Origin: Adineta steineri
Taxonomy: Eukaryota > Rotifera > Eurotatoria > Adinetida > Adinetidae
Length of the DNA stretch: 64,000 bases
Assembly (NCBI GenBank): GCA_905250115.1
Contig: CAJNOI010000028.1
Span: forward strand, 62,001 to 126,000
Direction: 5' to 3'
Shown here in pieces: positions 43,403 to 54,314 of this stretch; positions within the stretch are counted from its first letter, which is position 1, and the number at the start of each line of letters is the position of its first letter. A program made the position numbers and the translations under genes. The notes below the pieces were generated by a model. It did not search any database, was not told the origin of the DNA, and worked only from the letters and a program-made list of their open reading frames with translations.

Positions 43403-43820
43403 ATGGTAAGAATGATAAGAATAATAAAAACAAACAAAAATTCAATTTTTTTTATTATTATTAGGCATCAGGAGCAATAAAACGTATTATCCCTTTATTT
43501 GACCGTGTACTTGTTGAACGTTTCGCTGCTGAAACATTAACTAAAGGTGGTTTACATCTCCCAGAAAAAGCATTTGGAAAAGTACTTAATGCAACCGTAG
43601 TTGCTGTTGGTAAAGGTCTTAGACAAAAAGTAAAAAATAGTTGATTTTTATATAAATGATTTGATTTTTGTTTTTGTTAAAGGATGGTACTCAAGCTCCA
43701 TTAAGTGTTCAAGCCGGTGACAAAGTTTTATTACCAGAATATGGTGGCACTAAAGTCACAATAGAAAAGAAAGAATATTTCATCTTTAAAGAAGCTGATA
43801 TTCTTGGTAAATGGGAATAA
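43403..43820 (+). CDS. HSPE1: mitochondrial co-chaperonin HSP10
   Basis: Exons 43403-43405 (the ATG alone, directly followed by GTAAGA), 43465-43629 and 43683-43820 give 101 aa. The product reads MASGAIKRIIPLFDRVLVER through AAETLTKGGLHLPEKAFGKV, the mobile-loop region, and ends GDKVLLPEYGGTK and ADILGKWE, matching GroES/HSP10 at full family length. It caps the HSP60 chamber. The placement of an intron immediately after the start codon is the only model that supplies an ATG, because the second exon opens without one. The next gene starts 218 bp downstream on the same strand. Confidence 0.94.
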
Positions 43821-44038
43821 TAGTTTATTTTGTTGTGTTTTTTTTGTTTGAATGACTTATCCCCGTTTTTGTATTTTCCTATGTGTAGGCAAATGAACTG
43901 TTTCTCTTTTGCTCTTCTTTCATAGTTTTTTTTGCTATTAATAAAATACAAAAAAAGTCAAAACATACATTATATTTGATAACATAATACAAAAAAAAAT
44001 CTTTCTCTTCAGAACAAAAAAATAATTAGTTCAATACA

Positions 44039-45198
44039 ATGGAAATAGTAAGCATTGAATTTTTCTATAATGTAATTTTACATTAAATTTTTATCACAGA
44101 ATACGAGTTCAACTACAGAAGATAATTCTCTACAAATAACGAATAATGTATCTGTAAGTGAAATTTGATTTTCATGAAGATAATAGAGAATGTATGATTA
44201 GTAGAATTCAAATCAACTTTGGTGTAATATATGTCAACGACAATTCCGTTCTACAAGTGCATTATATCAACATGGAAAACGTTTATCACATTTAAAACGA
44301 GCTATGAAAATTTCATCATCTCGTTGTACAACAATAACAAATGGAAAGATTACAAGTTGTATACAAAGAAGTAAACCTCTATATACTCCAATACCAATTA
44401 TTCGTATACCATCACCTCCTAATCCTTCTTCTTCTCTATCACAAATTGAAACAAATCCAACAAATCAAATTATTATCCGTAAAAAACGACATGCAGAATC
44501 TAATACTATCAGGTAAATATAAATGAATACATCTTTAGTAATATTATCATCATTTTATAAAAGTTATAAATGTGATTTATGTGGTTGTCGATGTTGGTCT
44601 ATACGCAATATGCATCGTCATATACGTCTTCATGCAGATGTTCGTCCTTATACTTGTAATATATGTCAATTAAAATTTAAATCACACAGTAATTTAATGA
44701 AACATTTTAAAACTAGTCGACATCAACAGAAAAAAGAAAATAATGAGAAAAATTGGTCAATTGATTCACAAGCCGTACAAGAACAAAGTAAATATAAATT
44801 TTTTTCAAAGAAACCAATGATTACGAATATATTTTTTTCTCATAGATAAATTAATTAATCAAATTTTAATCATTGATGATAATGAACCCGAAGAAAAATT
44901 AGATGCAATTTCTAATGAATCCTCCTCTTCCATAGATGGTATGTAGTATTAATATAAATTTAAATATGAAATAAATATTTTTATTTTTTTTTAAGAATCA
45001 AATAATTTACTTGAAGATTTACATATACCTGATAGTCGTTTAATTGATGGTGATGCTGCTGAACTTGCTCTAATCGATCCAAATACATTTGAAGAATTAC
45101 ATAAAGCAGCTGAATGTTTACTTAATTTACAAGGTGTTTTCTATTTTGGTGAAGATGAAAATGGAACTGAAAGATCCAATTCTCTTCTAACAACTTAA
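44039..45198 (+). CDS. C2H2 zinc-finger protein
   Basis: Six exons: 44039-44047, 44100-44153, 44205-44512, 44564-44787, 44846-44938 and 44996-45198. They give about 296 aa. Two clear C2H2 fingers in tandem lie in exon 4 (YKCDLCGCRCWSIRNMHRHI and YTCNICQLKFKSHSNLMKHF) with the usual RLHADVRPY-type linker. A third, atypical finger-like motif (WCNICQRQFRSTSALYQHGK) begins exon 3. The C-terminal half is acidic and probably disordered. Likely a DNA- or RNA-binding regulator; no orthologue recognised. It is packed between HSP10 (218 bp upstream) and DHODH (95 bp downstream) on the same strand. A TTTCTCTTCAG acceptor-like site precedes its ATG by 26 bp. The nine-nucleotide first exon is the least certain part. 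Confidence 0.83.
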
Positions 45199-45293
45199 TT
45201 GTATTTTATATTGTTTTGTATTTTATAAAAAAAAATAAATAAATAAATAAAATATTTTATTTTTATTAATTTAAATAAGATCCTTTATTGAAG

Positions 45294-48200
45294 ATGGTAC
45301 CACGAATTATAATATCAGTTAGTAAAATAGTTTTGCTATAAAAATTATATTTATATTATATCTATTCTCTCCAGCCTCGTTTACGTAGTGCATTCAAAGC
45401 ATGTATTGCTGGAGGTTTCGTATTTGTTGGTGCAAATATTTATTTCGGTAGTGAACGTTTCTATGAAGATATAATTATGCCAACATTAAGATTTATTGAT
45501 CCTGAAACAGTACATCGTTTATCAATTCAAATGGCAAAACATGGATTTGTTCCTCGAATGAAATCTATTGATGATCCAATTCTAGTAAGAGAAGATGTGA
45601 CCTCAAATTTTCGATTTCTGATATTACTATCTAATTTAATATATTATTATAGCATACAACTGTTTGGAATCATGAATTCAAAAATCCAATTGGTCTTGCA
45701 GCTGGTTTTGATAAGAATGGTGAAGCAATTGATGGTTTAACTAAATTTGGATTTGGTTTTATTGAAATCGGTATATTTTGACATATGTCTATATGAAATA
45801 AGTTTTTTCTATTCAGGAACAATCACACCTAAACCACAACCTGGTAATGAAAAACCTCGAGTATTTCGTCTTACAGAAGATCGAGCAGTAATAAATCGGT
45901 TAGCTTAAAACAAAATAGAATATTCTCTTATGATAACTTTTTCTTCTTCAAGTTATGGATTTAATAATGATGGTTATGAAGCAGTTCGTGCTCGTCTTAT
46001 TGATTATCGTCAACATTCAGATACTAATAAAAATAGTAAGTATTTCAAATTCATTCATTATTTTCTATACGTATATATATATATCAGAAAAATGAAAATA
46101 TTAAGGAAAATATCCGAGAGAATGTTCAAGTGTTGCTGATTGTTGTTGTTGTTGACGTTGTTGTTCTTCTCCGTATAGATGAACTCCTTGATCTGTATGA
46201 CGTAAATATTGTCTATAATCAACGGGTAATTCTGTATCAGCAACTGTAAATGAAGCAACACGTCGTGGTTTTACTGATGATGATGAACAAGAAGATTTTA
46301 ATAAACGTTGAGAAGGATAAGAAGTTGTTGGTGTAAATGGTAGTACTTTAATTCCACCCATTGCAGCTGGAATTGGTTTTATTTGTTGAGATTGATAGAT
46401 AACACGAGGTATTTGACATGATGGAATATGATGATCATCATCCATAGTTTCAATATGAAGTGTTTGATCGTTTTCATTTATAAAAGATTTTCTATAGTAG
46501 AACAAACAAAAAAAGAGAATACTTGTTTTTAATTATTATCTTAATAAGAAATCTTACGTTTGATTTTTTTGTAATTGTTTAACTTGTGATAAAAGATTTC
46601 GATCATGATTATCTTCATTTAAACAAGGTGTTGAACGATAATGCAAATGAATATTATTATTATTATTATTATTATTTTGATTTCCATTTGGTTTTGATGA
46701 AAAATCCAAATTAAGAAAACCATTTAATATATGTCCATTTGTTGCACGAAAAAATATATTTTCATTACTATCAGATGAACGCATTGCTGCTGGAACATTT
46801 TCACGTAATAATTTTGGAACATAATTTCCAATATCACCATAACGATTTAGTACAATTTGTGGTCGTAATAAATGACATTCGAGTATCGATGGTGTTGGCT
46901 GTTGTTCGACATTAGTTGTCGTTCGTGAAATAACAGGAGTATTATTTGCTGAAAGTATTGTCGGTAATGGATTCGAATTTATTACTAATGAACGTTTTTT
47001 ATTATTATGATGAAATTGATAACGTTTTTTATTCATTGTATGATCATTATGACCATTTAATAATGATGGTTGATCGAATGAAGCATGACGTTTTATAGGA
47101 GCTTGATAAGAATTTGTATCGATTGTTTTAAGTTTTTCTGCAACAACAATATTCATAAGATCATTAACAACTTCATCAGATTCATCAATAATTAATGATG
47201 ACGATGAAGATGATGCTTTGATAAAATGACGTTGTTGTTGTTGAGATTGTTTGGTTGATAGTGTACGTATTGGTGTTGAACATGAAGATGACATACGATG
47301 AGGATCTTTATCTATATGTAATACTTGTGATATATCTTGATTATTAGTTAATTGATATGACGATGATGATAAAGGATTCGTAAGACCATTTGATGTTAAA
47401 CGATATTGCTAGAGAATAAAAAAAGAAAATAATGAATATAGTAGAATATAGATGTATAACATACCATTCTATCGGCTCCTGTTTGAATATCTGCTTGTTG
47501 ATGTTCCATAGCTGAAATAGGTCTATCTCGATCAAGATATTTTGTTCGTCTTTCAATTGTTGTATCTTTATCATTTTCATGAACACGTAGTAGTGTTGCT
47601 GACGAGGTTGGTAATGCAGGACTCACGGTTCGTTTAATAACTAATTTACGTATCATATCGCATAATTCAAATGCAACCGATTCACGACGTACAGCAAATA
47701 CATGACAATCAAGTAGAGAACATGTACCACCAGCACCTGTTTTTCTCATAACAAATAATACAAGTGGTGGATGACATGATGATGATGGTGTTGATAATAA
47801 ATGATATTGAGATTTATCAATCGTAGAATAAAGAGAACGAAAACGTTCTTGATGTTCACAACCTATACAAAAAAAAAAATTTAAAATTTTGCAATTAATA
47901 AAGTTTACAAAAGATTTAGTAAGACAAGACAGAATTACGATCAATCGAATTGTGTAATAATAACGATCGATCAAATTGATTGATCGATAAATAAATATAT
48001 GTATTCTTCCGTGAACAAATAGAACCAGTCCTACTCGGTCAATCACTCGTTCTATTGACAATCTAGCTGTATTAAATATAATGATGACATTCAAACAGAC
48101 AACATAGAGAATTTCTGACGAAGAAAAAAAGAAATTTGTATCAGATGGTTTTCTTTTCTCGTAAACTCTTATTACAAGCTGTTGTAACTCATAATTAGTA

Positions 48201-50145
48201 AAAAGAAATCTAAACAGCTGGTGTATATTACTACTTACCAATTGGTAAAAAAGCAGCGCGTATACGTTTATGTTGATGATTTTCGATATGATTAAACATT
48301 ACATATAATTCTAATGCTTGTATATCAACAATTGCTTCTAATGTTGAATAAATTAATGAACGTTTTCCTTTCGATGCTGCATCAGGTTCAAATATTAATA
48401 TATCACGATCAGATATAATAATACGACGTTCATCATGATAACGTTCACGTCGTTGACGATAATAGGGTATATATAATTCTCGTAAAGGTTTTTGAAATGA
48501 TGTTAAATTTGGTGGAGATTTTCCTAATGGTATTGAACCCAAATAAGGTAATTGTAATGAATAGGCACTTGAAGATGACATATTGTTGTTAGAAAAAGAT
48601 GAAATTCGATTTGGTACAACTAAATGTGACAATGATGACATTGCTAGACGTATTTGTCAATAAACTCTGATGTATACATACGTGTGTGAACCTTGTCTAT
48701 GTGTAAGAGTACAGGATGCAGATTAGGCAGACGGTCATATGTTGATTAGAATTTTAAAGAATAAGAAAAAAAAAGAAGAAGAACAAGAGAGAGAGAGAGA
48801 GCAAGAAAGAAATTGACCATTGACTGTATATTTGTTGAATAGAAAAAAAAAGAAGAAGACAAGAAGAATGAAAGAAAAAAAAAAGAAAAAATCCGATCAA
48901 GTGTGGATGTGACTAGAATGCTGAACCACGGATCAGATATGTAGTAATTTAAACACGCAGAAGGGGAAAAAAATCGAAGTGATATACATGCGGACGAATG
49001 AATGATGCGACTCAGTTAATACTTATGCACATATATCGTATAGAAAATTTGAACGAAGATTAAGTCGGACATTCTATTGCTTGCTTGTTGTCTGATGACG
49101 AACATACTAACACGAACGAATTAATCGAGTGTAAGCATAAAAAGTAATAAGGCCTTGAAAGATAAAGAATGAAATATTGACAAAATTTCTTTTTTTAACA
49201 AACTAGAAAGTCTAATTTACTATGGATTAATCACCTTTTTCTCATTTTATACTCGATCATACTGTTTTGTTTTATCTTCTTATCTACTATAGATATATTA
49301 ATTGGTGTTAATATTGGAAGAAATAAAAATACAACAACAGATGTTGAACAAGATTATACATTAGGTATAGAACAATTCGGATGTTTAGCTGATTATCTTG
49401 TTATTAATGTTTCAAGTCCAAATACACCAGGTTTACGTAATTTACAAAGTGAAAATGAATTAAAAAGTCTTCTAACATCAATACGTAAAGCTTGTGATAA
49501 AATTTCATGTCAAAATCAAACAAGAAATAAACCATTAGTTTTACTTAAAGTTGCACCAGATTTAAATGAAAATGATATTAAATCAATATCATCTGTTATT
49601 CGTCAACCAAATACACAACTTGATGGTTTAATTGTATCTAATACAACAATAGCAAGAATGGATACATTGAAAAATGAACATCGTAATGAAACTGGAGGAT
49701 TAAGTGGTCGACCATTGAAAGAAAAAGCACTTGAAACTCTTCGTTTATTTCGATATTACACTCAAGGTTTAATGACTTATTTATTTATTCTTTTAATCAT
49801 AAAATTTATATTTCTAGGTCAAATTCCATTAATTGGTGTTGGAGGAATTGAAACCGCAGAAGATATTATTGAACGAATGAAAGCTGGTGCAAGTCTCGTG
49901 CAAAGTAAATTTTCATACGATGATAGTTGTGAAATATTCCATTTTTTTTAATTTTAGTTTATACTAGTTTGGCGTATTCTGGTCCTCCATTAGTCAATAA
50001 ACTCAATCGACAATTAGCTACTATCATGAGGTATATTGAATTAATTTACATAATACTTTTTATTTTTATTTTCTATTCTATAATAAATAGACAACAAAAT
50101 ATAAAACATCTCAATGAATTGATTGGTAAAAATGATCGTAGATAA
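45294..50145 (+). CDS. DHODH: dihydroorotate dehydrogenase (quinone), mitochondrial
   Basis: Nine exons: 45294-45317, 45375-45584, 45653-45770, 45817-45898, 45953-46035, 49293-49766, 49818-49904, 49958-50030 and 50091-50145. They give 401 aa. A class 2 DHODH of the inner mitochondrial membrane, it oxidises dihydroorotate to orotate with ubiquinone in pyrimidine synthesis. Visible landmarks: N-terminal transmembrane helix ([18 protein letters not shown]), [43 protein letters not shown]-equivalent [17 protein letters not shown] with the class 2 catalytic Ser, [35 protein letters not shown] and GASLVQIYTSL. Intron 5 (46036-49292, about 3.3 kb) is about 60 times longer than the others and contains a complete antisense gene. 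Reading frame across it is preserved (phase 1). Confidence 0.96.
46101..48641 (-). CDS. PTB/PID-domain adaptor-like protein, nested antisense in a DHODH intron
   Basis: Four exons, 48239-48641, 47465-47862, 46558-47408 and 46101-46491, give about 680 aa. The N-terminal third looks like a phosphotyrosine-binding/PID fold: [13 protein letters not shown] as the first strand, [48 protein letters not shown], and [20 protein letters not shown] as last strand and helix. The remainder is Ser/Gln/Asn-rich and probably disordered. PTB proteins act as signalling or endocytic adaptors; the specific family (FAM43/Numb-like) is not resolved. The whole gene lies within the fifth DHODH intron on the opposite strand. 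Its stop codon is only 65 bp from the upstream DHODH exon, and its ATG is about 650 bp from the next one. Confidence 0.83.
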
Positions 50146-51420
50146 TTTTTTTTTTGTTTTCATTTTTCAACGATATTCGTATACGAATATATGGTGTTAT
50201 TATATAAAATATATCATAACTTAATGATTTTCATATTTTACATTTCATGTACTTCTCTGTTCAATCAAGAAACATAATTACAATTAATATTGAACAAATA
50301 CATATACAAACATAAATCATACAAAGAATATTAATCTAAATATGAAAATAGTCAAAAAAAAAATCAATTTCATTATATACTTTTTCTGTTGGTTGAAGTA
50401 TAAGAAACAATATTAAACTCGATCTATTTTAAAAAAATCAATTTATTCTCATAGTAAACGAAAATAATTCTATGAAACAAACTTGATTGAAAAAAGATAC
50501 CAAAAAATCGATTAACAATAACATCTTTATAAATATATTATACCTGTATCAGTTAAATAACTACATTTTGCTGTCCATAATGGTGCAGCAGCCAAATCAA
50601 CTAACAATTACCTAGATATATAAAATATGCTTTTGGATAATAATTGGCTGCGCCATATAAAAGATAGCTGAAAGCAAACGTTGATTTATTGATGACTCAA
50701 TCTTTCATACTTATAGAATTTGTGATATAACAATTGCCCATTTCAAACCAAAATAGCTATCAGTTGATGTGGTAGGAAGACAGATAAAAAATTAGAGTGT
50801 GTGTATTCTACTTATACCTGCACTCTAGGTAATAAGCCATCTAATGAGACTCGTAGCGAGATTGAAGCACCTTATTTTAGGTGACAGAATACGATATCGT
50901 AAGCGACCTTATATGGTAGAAAGTGACGAAAAACGATGGTCGTTTTTTATCGATATATTAGAATCCATTGATTTTTATCAAAAAAATGTTTTTAAGGCCC
51001 TATTTTATTGCATATTTGCATAAATCATCAAAAGAAGTACAGTTATTGAACGATTGCAATAACTAACACGATAAGACATTTATTAGAACGGCATCTGTAA
51101 CATGAATAGAAAATGAAAATATATTATATTAAATGTGAGATTGTATTATGCACAAATATTAAATATGAAAACTAAATAAAATAATTTTTAGGCTATTTTC
51201 ATTATTGACTATTCATTGAACAAAGAACTGGCATGCTATATATATGCATATAAATATATTAGTTACTTATTTATTAAATTTTGTTTTTTATTTTCCTAAT
51301 GTAAATACGTTTTCTGAATTTTAGATGAATATTGATATAGAGAATGACATTCACTTTAGTCAAAATCAAAAGAAAAGAAGAAAACGTTGGTATAAATTTA
51401 ACAACCCATGGCAAAGACAA
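50146..51420. other. intergenic, with a hairpin and a possible partial repeat copy
   Basis: AT-rich DNA after DHODH. At about 50885-50950 the string CGATATCGTAAGCG, then TGGTAGAAAGTGACG, then AAAAACGATGGTCGTTTTT (a perfect short hairpin) resembles the start of the duplicated unit at 51430 (GGTATCGTAAACGGTAGAAAG). It may be a decayed third copy. No gene seen. Confidence 0.5.
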
Positions 51421-51442
51421 CCGCGCCAGAGACGGTATCGTA

Positions 51443-52130
51443 AACGGTAGAAAGCCGGTAAAATACGGCGCGTATTCTGGGTTGACGGATTACGGTGAGA
51501 TACCACCAAAAATAAGGCAATAAAACGCCGTTTTTAGTCGTTTCAGACCGTTTAAGATGCCGTTTCCGACAGCCGGAATGCTGAACATAGGTAGATAATC
51601 AATTGCTTCCAAACCTGTCAAATGGGTGATTTAAGACAACTTGATGGTAGAGATAATTTTAAGAAGGTTTGGCACAAAAACTGCCACAGATATCAAAACT
51701 CGTACCTATGCAACAGAAGAAGATCTTGGTAAAATATTTGAATTACCATTAACCATTCAACAACAAATACTCTCACCATCAAATAATATTAACTTTAATT
51801 ACGAGACCATTCATGATAATGGAATACTTTACAATTCAACTTATATTGTATTATTTCATCAAGGAGAACAAAATCTAATTGGTATACATAAATATTATTA
51901 TCTTGAAACTACTAGAAAACTGGTTGGCGTAACAATCGGAGCTGGTGCTTTGATTGGTGCAATATGTTATTATTTTGGTAGTATAGGTGAACGCACATCT
52001 TCTTTAACTGAATATATTCAAGAAATTACAATGCAATTATTGATCAAACATTTACAAGATGTGCTGGCATGTTTTTCACTACAGCTAATTTTTATGATTT
52101 GAAACGTTGGTTCATGAACGAATATACCAA
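51443..52130 (+). pseudogene. copy A of a tandemly duplicated orphan gene, frameshifted
   Basis: From the ATG at 51624 the frame reads MGDLRQLDGRDNFKKVW and is then broken by one extra A relative to copy B. Shifted, it continues TKTATDIKTRTYATEEDLGK and contains a membrane segment with small-residue motifs (KLVGVTIGAGALIGAICYYF). A further shift near 52060 restores similarity to copy B in FFTTANFYDLKRWFMNEY. The upstream 180 bp (51440-51620) is shared with copy B and is GC-richer than the surroundings. An internal open frame (51641-52102) survives, so part could still be translated. I do not recognise the protein. Confidence 0.6.
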
Positions 52131-52690
52131 GAAACGGCCCGTACTCTGAGTTGACGGGTTACGGTGAGATACGACTAAAAACAAACCACTAAAACGCGGT
52201 TTTATAGTCGTTTAAGACGCCATTTCTGACACCCGGAATGGTTAACATGGGTAGATAATTAATTGCTTCCAAATCGATCAAATGGGCGATTTAAGACAAC
52301 TTGATGGTAGAGATAATTTTAGAAAGGTTTGGCGTCGAACTGCAACAAATATGCTCACCTTCCAATGGTATTAAATTTAATTACGAGACAATTCATAATA
52401 AAGATATATTTTACAGTTCAACGTATATTGTACTTTTCTGCTAAGATACAAAAAATTGAATTGGAGTATTTAAATATACTTATCTTACAACTGCAACAAA
52501 ATTATTTGGTTTAACACTTGCAGCTGGTATTTTTATTGCTGGAATGTATTATTATTCAACTAGTATAGTCAAATACATCTCTTCTTTTACTGAATATGTT
52601 CCTGATCAAATGCTCAAAAGATTTAGTCGTTTTTTTTATACAACATCAACTTTTTATAGTATTAAAAACTGGATAATGAATGAAAATTCA
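52131..52690 (+). pseudogene. copy B of the duplicated orphan gene, degraded
   Basis: Directly adjacent to copy A; the shared head (TTGACGGGTTACGGTGAGATAC) recurs 669 bp downstream. It keeps the upstream region and an intact start, MGDLRQLDGRDNFRKVWRRT, then diverges. About 90 bp of coding sequence are missing, a stop interrupts the middle, and similarity returns in the membrane segment and in YTTSTFYSIKNWIMNE at the end. Clearly non-functional as it stands, but useful for reconstructing the family's domain order by comparison. Confidence 0.65.
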
Positions 52691-52774
52691 AAATTAAATT
52701 TTTTATTTGCAGCTTGCATTACAAAAACAAACCGAAAGCGTTCGTGATGCGTAAATGGATCCGAAATTGATTAG

Positions 52775-53045
52775 CTCAATAATCCCAGGACGATGGTTCC
52801 TGAAGTAGGATTCCATGAATTCTCGGCGAAATTCCTGAGGAAACTCGCCACTTCTGGGCGGAATCCATCCGGAAAATGCCAGGAATCTGATGGAGAAGTG
52901 AGGGAACCGTATCCGGCTGTTGGTTCCGGCTCAAACCAGATAAATTCGGTCACGGGATCTGTTCAAAGGGAATACCACGGAACTGGGCCGTTTCCGTGCC
53001 GGATTGTTCGACCTGGGATAAACCAAGCATTGTTAATACTACAAT
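52775..53045. repeat. GC-rich palindromic block, probable fold-back element remnant
   Basis: About 270 bp conspicuously richer in G+C than its surroundings, with abrupt edges. It contains near-palindromes: 52825-52849 reads GGCGA..TTCCTGAGGAA..TCGCC, and GGAACC/GGTTCC pairs flank CCGGCTG at about 52912-52940. Both strands have open frames but neither encodes a recognisable domain. Confidence 0.5.
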
Positions 53046-53478
53046 GATTCTGTTTTTTTTTTTTTTTTGTATTTTTGTTAAACATCGAATATTATAATAC
53101 ATTTCTGAAAATGCTTGAATTTAATAAAGATTTTTTCAGCATTATTCATGACACAAAAAAATCTTTTTATTCAAAACAAAAACCCTGTAATGCAAGGATT
53201 AAAAACCACTTTGTTTTTTATTTGAAATTTTTTCAAATATTGTGATGAAAAACAAAATTTAAAAATAAGTGACAGTGAATATGAAATTAAAATATTTGAA
53301 AATGTTATATCTTATATTTTTAATCATTACTTCATGGTATCTGAAAATATTGTACCACTAGTTGTTGCATATTATCTATTTCAAAGATCATTTTCAACTA
53401 ATGATTTGATATATAATCAACTTGTTGAGGGGTGGGTAATCACTAAGAAGAAAATCACAAAGAAGAATACATACATCT

Positions 53479-53637
53479 ACACCCAAAACTATACTGACAC
53501 CCACACCCATTTTTATGTTTATATATTAGGGTGTGGGTGTGGGTGGGTACGGATACAGTTAAAAAGACAAGACATATACCCATACCCATCCATACCCATC
53601 CACACCCACCACACACACACACACACACACACCCACG
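53479..53637. repeat. interstitial telomere-like TGTGGG repeats in fold-back arrangement plus (CA)n
   Basis: C-rich units (GACACCCACACCCA) at 53496-53509, then a G-rich run (GGGTGTGGGTGTGGGTGGG) at 53530-53548, then further CCCATA/CCCACA units at about 53578-53610 and a (CA)n run to about 53632. The first C-rich and the G-rich runs can pair as a hairpin. The unit matches the TGTGGG type reported for bdelloid telomeres (from memory). Confidence 0.7.
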
Positions 53638-53640
53638 CAC

Positions 53641-54314
53641 ATATCTTTCAATGAATTTTGTGTGTAGTATGAATATATTTTCACAAATAATCTTATTTGC
53701 AATATTATGTGTCACATGAATTTATATTTTACAAGCAATGCATAATATTATAGATTGATAAGAAAATTATGTTAAATATATTATGAAGTTCGAGGAATTG
53801 ATCTTAGATACAAAAAAAAACGAGATACGTGAGTGAATAATATAAAAACAAATATTATAAAGTACAACTTTTGTTAGTGTATCATCTTATATAATTTGTA
53901 ATGAGATATGTTTAATATCAATAGAATATTTATAATCGAGCCAACGCTTTGAAGAAATAGTTCATATTTGGTTATACAGTGTGAAAGATGTTCATCTTCG
54001 TAATCGATAAGACGATGATGAATTGGATTATGAATTTGTGTACACCTAGGAAATAGAAAAACAAAACAAATTATCCATTTAACAATTCCTTTTCTTAATT
54101 CAAACACAGCAGAAATTACGTCGTTGCAAGGAATGCTACAAGTAAGAGCAAGATGTTTAAATTATACCCGAAGGAATATGCCAAGACTCATGCACTATAA
54201 AATACCAGATAATTACATTTTAACTTGCTTCTATACTATATTTTCCATACTAATAGCTCTTATTAGAATAAATCATCGAGAAATATAGTAATATGTATAT
54301 ATGTATGTATTTAC
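53641..54314. other. unresolved 3' part of the NHL-protein gene or intergenic
   Basis: A minus-strand TTTCCTAG acceptor at about 54048 opens a frame (CTQIHNPIHHRLIDYEDEHL, then a hydrophobic end SIINILLILNI) to a stop near 53874. It could be a terminal exon, but its phase does not match the preceding exon ending at 54315, so I leave it unassigned. Confidence 0.35.
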
